64,000 bases of DNA from Gluconobacter albidus (lineage in GTDB: Bacteria > Pseudomonadota > Alphaproteobacteria > Acetobacterales > Acetobacteraceae): positions 1 through 64,000 of the forward strand of contig NZ_BEWL01000005.1 in the NCBI RefSeq assembly GCF_002723915.1. The letters run 5' to 3'. A model generated the notes under the pieces. The model saw nothing but the letters and a program-made list of their open reading frames with translations, had not been told where the DNA came from and searched no databases. Of this stretch, positions 59,692-64,000 are shown piece after piece (positions within the stretch are counted from its first letter, which is position 1; each line of letters starts with the position of its first letter). The translations under genes were made by a program, and so were the position numbers.

Positions 59692-60855
59692 TTAAGAAAG
59701 GGCTTTTTCCAGCCGTTTCAAGGCTTCGGAGAGGATCTCGGGCTTTTTGCAGAATGCGAACCGGATCAGGTTCTGCGGTGGAGCATCCCCCTCAGGGTCA
59801 TAGAAGGCTGAAACCGGAATCGTCGCGACCCCTGCATGCTCAACCAGCCAGCGCGCGAAGTCCACATCATCGCGCCCATCCGCATGACGTGAGATATCCG
59901 CCACGATGAAATAGCTTCCATCGGCGGGCAATGTCTCAAAGCCCAGACGATGCAGACCGTCCCGCAACAGATCCCGCTGCATTTCCATCTGCGCCGACAG
60001 AGCCTGGTAATAGCTTTCGTCCTTTTTCAGCCCATAAGCCACAGCCCGCTGAAGGTTCGGAGCAGTCGCGAACACCAGAACCTGATGCGCCTTCGCCACC
60101 ACCGATGCCAGCGCGGCCGGCGCGGTCACATAGCCGACTTTCCATCCCGTCAGAGAGAAACTTTTGCCCGCACTTCCGATCCGCATGCACCGCTCCCGCA
60201 TTCCCGGCAGCGTCATCAGAGGCATATGTTTCACGTGAAACGTCAGGTGTTCATAAACCTCGTCACAGATCGCATACGCATCATACTCCCGCACCAGATC
60301 CGCAATCAGTTCAAGCTCCTCGCGGACAAAAACCTTCCCGGACGGATTCATCGGCGAATTGAGCATGATCGCCTTGGTCTTCGGCCCAAACGCTGCCCGC
60401 AATTCCGCTTCCGGCAGCGACCAGTGCGGCGGCTGAAGCCGCACACAGCGTGGAACGGCTCCCAGAAGCCTGAGCGCCGGCAGATAGGTGTCATAAAGCG
60501 GCTCGATCACCACCACCTCATCCCCCGGCTCCACCACCGCCATCAGACAGGCCGCCAGTGCTTCGGTCGCCCCGGACGTCACCACAACTTCCGTCGCCGG
60601 ATCGACCTCCAGCCCATAGAAACGTCGGTTGGAAGATGCCACAGCCTCGCGCAGCTCCAGCAGCCCCGTCAGCGGCGCATACTGGTTACGCCCGTCCTGC
60701 AGCGCCTCCGCAGCCACCTGAATGATATCCTGCGGCCCCTCCGTATCCGGGAATCCCTGCCCGAGATTGATCGCCCCATGTTTTACGGCCAGCTGGGACA
60801 TGATCGTGAAAATGGTCGTCGGAAGACCCGCAAGATACTGATTCGGAGTTTTCAT
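59692..60855 (-). CDS. PLP-dependent class I/II aminotransferase
   Basis: 387 residues from the ATG at 60855. PLP-binding elements are SGATEALAACLMAVVEPGDEVVV, LNSPMNPSGKVF, YAICDEVYEHL and the Schiff-base lysine in GSAGKSFSLTGWKVGY. The overall pattern matches methionine/kynurenine aminotransferases (YbdL-like). An ATG six residues upstream is also possible. Substrate is not decided. It follows the membrane-protein gene on the same strand after 72 bp and precedes tldD. Confidence 0.9.
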   Translation of the reverse strand: MKTPNQYLAGLPTTIFTIMSQLAVKHGAINLGQGFPDTEGPQDIIQVAAEALQDGRNQYAPLTGLLELREAVASSNRRFYGLEVDPATEVVVTSGATEALAACLMAVVEPGDEVVVIEPLYDTYLPALRLLGAVPRCVRLQPPHWSLPEAELRAAFGPKTKAIMLNSPMNPSGKVFVREELELIADLVREYDAYAICDEVYEHLTFHVKHMPLMTLPGMRERCMRIGSAGKSFSLTGWKVGYVTAPAALASVVAKAHQVLVFATAPNLQRAVAYGLKKDESYYQALSAQMEMQRDLLRDGLHRLGFETLPADGSYFIVADISRHADGRDDVDFARWLVEHAGVATIPVSAFYDPEGDAPPQNLIRFAFCKKPEILSEALKRLEKALS

Positions 60856-60927
60856 TGATGAGGTCCAGAACACACGAAAAACACAAAGCGCCTCACCATT
60901 GCAGGCCAGCGCGGGGCTGAAAAGCCT

Positions 60928-61554
60928 TTAGTCCCGCATCCGTGTTTTCCGACGCATATCGCGCAGCAGGATCTGCCCCAGCCCCCGCATAAGAAGCATC
61001 GCCAGCACGATCAGAACGATCCCGACACCACAGGAAACAATAGCTGCCGTCCAGGAAAGGGGAACGGCATTCTTCGGTGCACCATCCGTCGTAACCGTGA
61101 TGGAAAACAGACTGTCATGCACGCCGAATACGTCCTGCGGAACAAAGAACCGCAACGCGGGCATCGCCGCCAGCAGAACCCCCGCCAGACCGAACACAAT
61201 GACCACCAAGCCACCAGCAAACGCCAGAAGGCTTCCCGCAGCCAGCCGCAACACAACCCACAACAGGGCAAACGGATTGGACTGCTGCACCCCGACCGAC
61301 AGCTCATGCCGGATCGTAAAACGTGCAGCCAGCCTGCCCGGCTTCCCCAGCTTTTCCAGAAGTGCCTGTACGGCGCCATCGCCCAGCCGCGCCTGCGCCG
61401 CAACCTGCGCCCGCACTTCAGCAACAATCAGGTCCCGCTCGCTCTCGGGCAGGCTCAGCAGGCCGCCCCGGAATTCATGCAGATAACGCTCAACCGGCAG
61501 GGACAGAAGATCACTGTCTTTCCAGCCATCCAGAGATTCGGCAGCACGGGTCAT
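60928..61554 (-). CDS. DUF1700-like HAAS-domain membrane protein
   Basis: 208 residues from the ATG at 61554, which has GGGAAA upstream; ATG at 61599 would add 15. The N-terminal helical HAAS-like domain (VERYLHEFRGGLLSLPESERDLIVAEVRAQVAAQ) is followed by three to four membrane spans (LLWVVLRLAAGSLLAFAGGLVVIVFGLAGVLLAAM, then WTAAIVSCGVGIVLIVLAMLLM). Such proteins often pair with PadR regulators; none is adjacent here. Function unknown. Confidence 0.72.
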   Translation of the reverse strand: MTRAAESLDGWKDSDLLSLPVERYLHEFRGGLLSLPESERDLIVAEVRAQVAAQARLGDGAVQALLEKLGKPGRLAARFTIRHELSVGVQQSNPFALLWVVLRLAAGSLLAFAGGLVVIVFGLAGVLLAAMPALRFFVPQDVFGVHDSLFSITVTTDGAPKNAVPLSWTAAIVSCGVGIVLIVLAMLLMRGLGQILLRDMRRKTRMRD

Positions 61555-61747
61555 GAGGATATTTCCCAAAAAGAGTCTCGCTGCCCTCTTTCCATGCAAG
61601 TTCCGGACCAGACGTGGAAAGCTTTGATCCGCTTCCGCAAGATTCTACCTCAAATCCGCAGAATGGCGTAATTTCCCATACTCGACAGACGGGCATTTGT
61701 CGCTTAATCGTTTTGCAGCCGTTTACACGATGCAAGGCGACAGATCG

Positions 61748-63280
61748 ATGGCCAAGAAAGCCCCCACTTCCTCTACCGCGACACCGAAGGCCGCCCCGGC
61801 GCGCCGTACCTCGAAGGCCGCAGCGCCCAAGGCTGCCCCCGCAGCTTCAGGCAAGCCGCCCGCTCCGAACCCGCAGGCCGTGGCCCGCGTCTTCGAGATG
61901 ATCCAGGAGCACGCGGCGGAATTCGTCGATCTGCGCTTCACCGACCCGAAGGGCAAGTGGCACCACACGACCCAGACGGTCTCGACCATCGAAGACGACA
62001 CCTTCGTCGAAGGCTTCATGTTCGACGGCTCGTCCATCCAGGGCTGGAAAGCCATCAACGAGTCCGACATGGTCCTGCTTCCGGATCCGGAAACGGCCGT
62101 CATGGACCCGTTCTCCGCCAAGCCGCAGCTGATCCTGTTCTGCGACATCATTGATCCGAAGACGGGCAATTTCTACAACCGCGATCCGCGCTCGACCGCC
62201 AAGCTCGCAGAAGCCTATCTTAAGTCAGCCGGCTTCGGCGACACGGCGTTCTTCGGTCCGGAAGCCGAGTTCTTCATCTTCGACAACGTGCAGTTCGGCA
62301 CAGGCCCGAATTTCGGCACGTATCAGCTCGACAGCATCGAAGGTCCCGGCGCCTCCATGAAGGCCTATCCGGAAGGCAACATGGGCCATCGCCCTGTCGT
62401 CAAGGGTGGCTACTTCCCGGTCCCACCCGTGGACAGCGAGCATGACCTGCGCGCCGAAATGCTCTCGACGATGGGCGAAATGGGCCTGCCGATCGAAAAG
62501 CACCACCACGAAGTCGCACAGTCGCAGCACGAGCTCGGCACGAAGTTTGACACGCTCGTGAAGTCCGCCGACTTCATGCAGATCTACAAGTACTGCGTGC
62601 ACAACGTTGCCCATTCCTACGGCAAGACAGCCACGTTTATGCCGAAGCCGATCTCGGGCGACAACGGCTCGGGCATGCATGTCCACCAGTCCATCTGGAA
62701 AGACGGCAAGCCGACCTTCGCCGGTGACAAGTATGCAGACCTGTCCGAAGACGCGCTGTTCTACATCGGTGGCATCATCAAGCACGCGAAGGCTCTGAAC
62801 GCCTTCACGAACCCGTCCACCAACTCCTACAAGCGCCTGATCCCGGGCTTCGAAGCGCCCGTGCTTCTGGCCTACTCCGCAGCGAACCGTTCGGCTTCGT
62901 GTCGTATCCCGCACGCGACCAACCCGAAGGCCAAGCGCGTCGAAGTCCGCTTCCCGGACCCGATGGCAAACCCCTATCTCGCGTTCGCCGCCATGCTGAT
63001 GGCCGGCCTCGACGGCATCCGCAACAAGATCCACCCGGGCGACGCCATGGACAAGGATCTGTACGAACTGCCGAAGGAAGAACTGGCCCAGATCCCGACG
63101 GTCTGCGGTTCGCTCCGTGAGGCTCTCGAAGCCCTCAAGGAAGACCACGCATTCCTTCTCGAAGGCGGCGTCTTCACCAAGGACCAGATCGAAAGCTACA
63201 TCGACATCAAGTGGCCGGAAGTCTACAAGTTCGAACACACGCCGCATCCGGCAGAGTTCGAGATGTACTACTCGGTCTGA
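61748..63280 (+). CDS. glnA: Glutamine synthetase type I with N-terminal extension
   Basis: 510 residues from the ATG at 61748. The catalytic core is complete: [47 protein letters not shown] and [15 protein letters not shown]. The adenylylation tyrosine is present in [11 protein letters not shown], so activity is probably controlled by GlnE. The first 40 residues are Ala/Lys/Pro/Ser-rich and absent from typical homologues of about 470 residues. It makes glutamine from glutamate and ammonia. No glnB lies upstream. A terminator follows the stop. Confidence 0.95.
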   Translation: MAKKAPTSSTATPKAAPARRTSKAAAPKAAPAASGKPPAPNPQAVARVFEMIQEHAAEFVDLRFTDPKGKWHHTTQTVSTIEDDTFVEGFMFDGSSIQGWKAINESDMVLLPDPETAVMDPFSAKPQLILFCDIIDPKTGNFYNRDPRSTAKLAEAYLKSAGFGDTAFFGPEAEFFIFDNVQFGTGPNFGTYQLDSIEGPGASMKAYPEGNMGHRPVVKGGYFPVPPVDSEHDLRAEMLSTMGEMGLPIEKHHHEVAQSQHELGTKFDTLVKSADFMQIYKYCVHNVAHSYGKTATFMPKPISGDNGSGMHVHQSIWKDGKPTFAGDKYADLSEDALFYIGGIIKHAKALNAFTNPSTNSYKRLIPGFEAPVLLAYSAANRSASCRIPHATNPKAKRVEVRFPDPMANPYLAFAAMLMAGLDGIRNKIHPGDAMDKDLYELPKEELAQIPTVCGSLREALEALKEDHAFLLEGGVFTKDQIESYIDIKWPEVYKFEHTPHPAEFEMYYSV

Positions 63281-63306
63281 TCCGGGTCAGAACATCACGT
63301 CTACGG

Positions 63307-63340
63307 AAAGCCCGGCCTTCGTGCCGGGCTTTTCTGTTTT
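63307..63340 (+). terminator. Intrinsic terminator of glnA
   Basis: AAAGCCCGGC and GCCGGGCTTT form a 10-bp stem around the CTTCGT loop, followed by TCTGTTTT. It lies 26 bp past the glnA stop and before the TRIC gene. Confidence 0.9.
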
Positions 63341-63365
63341 CAACACACCACGTCAAGACGGCCCG

Positions 63366-63995
63366 ATGATCCCTCCCGCCCTTCAGGCCTTCTCCTCCTC
63401 CGCTCTGCCCGTCCTCGACATTGCAGGCACGATCGTGTTCGCGATTTCCGGCGCGATCGAGGCCGCACGCGCGCGCCTGACCATCGTGACGTTCATGTTC
63501 TTTGCTGCCATTACCGGCGTCGGTGGTGGAACCGTGCGGGACCTGCTGATTGGCGCCCCCGTCTTCTGGATGCACACCTCCATCCCGATTACGGCCTGTC
63601 TGCTGTCCGCCATTGCCGTGTGGTTCACCCCGGCCCGCTTCTGGCCAGCCCGCGCCGTGGAATGGTTTGACGGTCTCGGGATCGCAGCCTATGGCGTCTT
63701 CGGCTCAGCCAAGGCGCTGGCCTACGGCATCCCGCTGATCCCGGCGGCTCTCATGGGAATCGTCAGCGCCTGCATGGGCGGTATTTTCCGGGATGTGCTG
63801 GCAGGCGTGCCGTCCATCATCATCCGGCCGGAGCTCTACGTCACGGCCGTTGCCCTGGCGTCAGGAGCCTATGTCTCCCTGACGGCGCTGGGTCTGAGCA
63901 CCACAATTGCCGCAGATCTCGCCGTTCTGGCCGGCTTCAGCCTGCGCGCTGCGGCCCTCATCAAAGGGCTCGGCCTGCCGCATTACAAACGATAG
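63366..63995 (+). CDS. TRIC-type (UPF0126) cation channel family protein
   Basis: 209 residues from the ATG at 63366, seven membrane spans in two repeats. Each repeat has the family motif: ISGAIEAARARLTIVTFMFFAAITGVGGGTVRDLLIG in the first, GIVSACMGGIFRDVLAGVPS in the second, with the paired GGxxRD elements. Prokaryotic TRIC homologues are monovalent cation channels. The ORF remains open upstream into glnA but that part is a shadow. The gene ends 5 bp before the window edge and is complete. Confidence 0.85.
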   Translation: MIPPALQAFSSSALPVLDIAGTIVFAISGAIEAARARLTIVTFMFFAAITGVGGGTVRDLLIGAPVFWMHTSIPITACLLSAIAVWFTPARFWPARAVEWFDGLGIAAYGVFGSAKALAYGIPLIPAALMGIVSACMGGIFRDVLAGVPSIIIRPELYVTAVALASGAYVSLTALGLSTTIAADLAVLAGFSLRAAALIKGLGLPHYKR

Positions 63996-64000
63996 GCGGC

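Overview
The window is a chromosomal segment of a high-GC alphaproteobacterium, most likely an acetic acid bacterium (Acetobacteraceae, Gluconobacter-like). The assignment rests on gene content and order: a stand-alone F0 operon with separate b' and b subunits (atpI-atpB-atpE-b'-b), the ychF-proA-nadD-rsfS-rlmH cluster, ubiK-ybjN-proC, and hldD-lgt-pgeF. No taxonomic marker such as 16S rRNA is present, so the genus is inference.

Layout. 1-18.6 kb is dense housekeeping: an MBL hydrolase/DUF192/sugar epimerase run, RidA, a secreted CHAP amidase, the ychF-to-rlmH operon, a small-regulator/membrane-protein pair divergent from a CPBP protease and separated from it by two identical 15-bp palindromes, rplY-pth, an MFS carrier, an acyltransferase, the hldD-lgt-pgeF run, ubiK, ybjN, proC and a TetR/COQ9-like gene.

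18.6-30.7 kb is an integrated mobile element of about 12 kb in the 3' end of tRNA-Gln(TTG). The last 17 bases of the tRNA recur, with one mismatch, at 30725-30741. Between these ends lie a tyrosine integrase, an HUH replication initiator, MobC, a relaxase, a three-gene envelope cargo operon on the minus strand, and two serine recombinases. The two recombinases bracket a strikingly AT-rich two-gene operon: an SF1 helicase and a DUF2290-like protein, overlapping by ATGA. This operon has its own promoter with an overlapping palindrome. It is the best candidate for a poorly described system here, plausibly antiphage defence carried by an integrative mobilizable element.

30.7-39.5 kb holds HU and a surface-polysaccharide or glycosylation locus: an RgpF-like glycosyltransferase, two very large two-domain glycosyltransferases, and an abundant-looking RTX/beta-roll repeat protein between them. 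39.6-49.3 kb carries an aldehyde dehydrogenase, nadE, a tiny DUF1328 membrane protein, dsbB, otsA-otsB, DUF2155, mlaD and an orphan TSCPD protein related to the C-terminus of class II ribonucleotide reductase. 49.3-57.2 kb holds the F0 ATP synthase operon, followed by a GT2 and an ArnT-like lipid/sugar transferase pair and a third giant glycosyltransferase. The right end has tRNA-Ala(CGC), YggT, tldD, an aminotransferase, a DUF1700-like membrane protein, glutamine synthetase with an unusual N-terminal extension, and a TRIC-type channel.

Together the host genes point to heavy investment in envelope and exopolysaccharide biology, trehalose osmoprotection and ordinary core metabolism. The accessory content is concentrated in the tRNA-Gln element. 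No CRISPR array, rRNA or IS transposase was seen.
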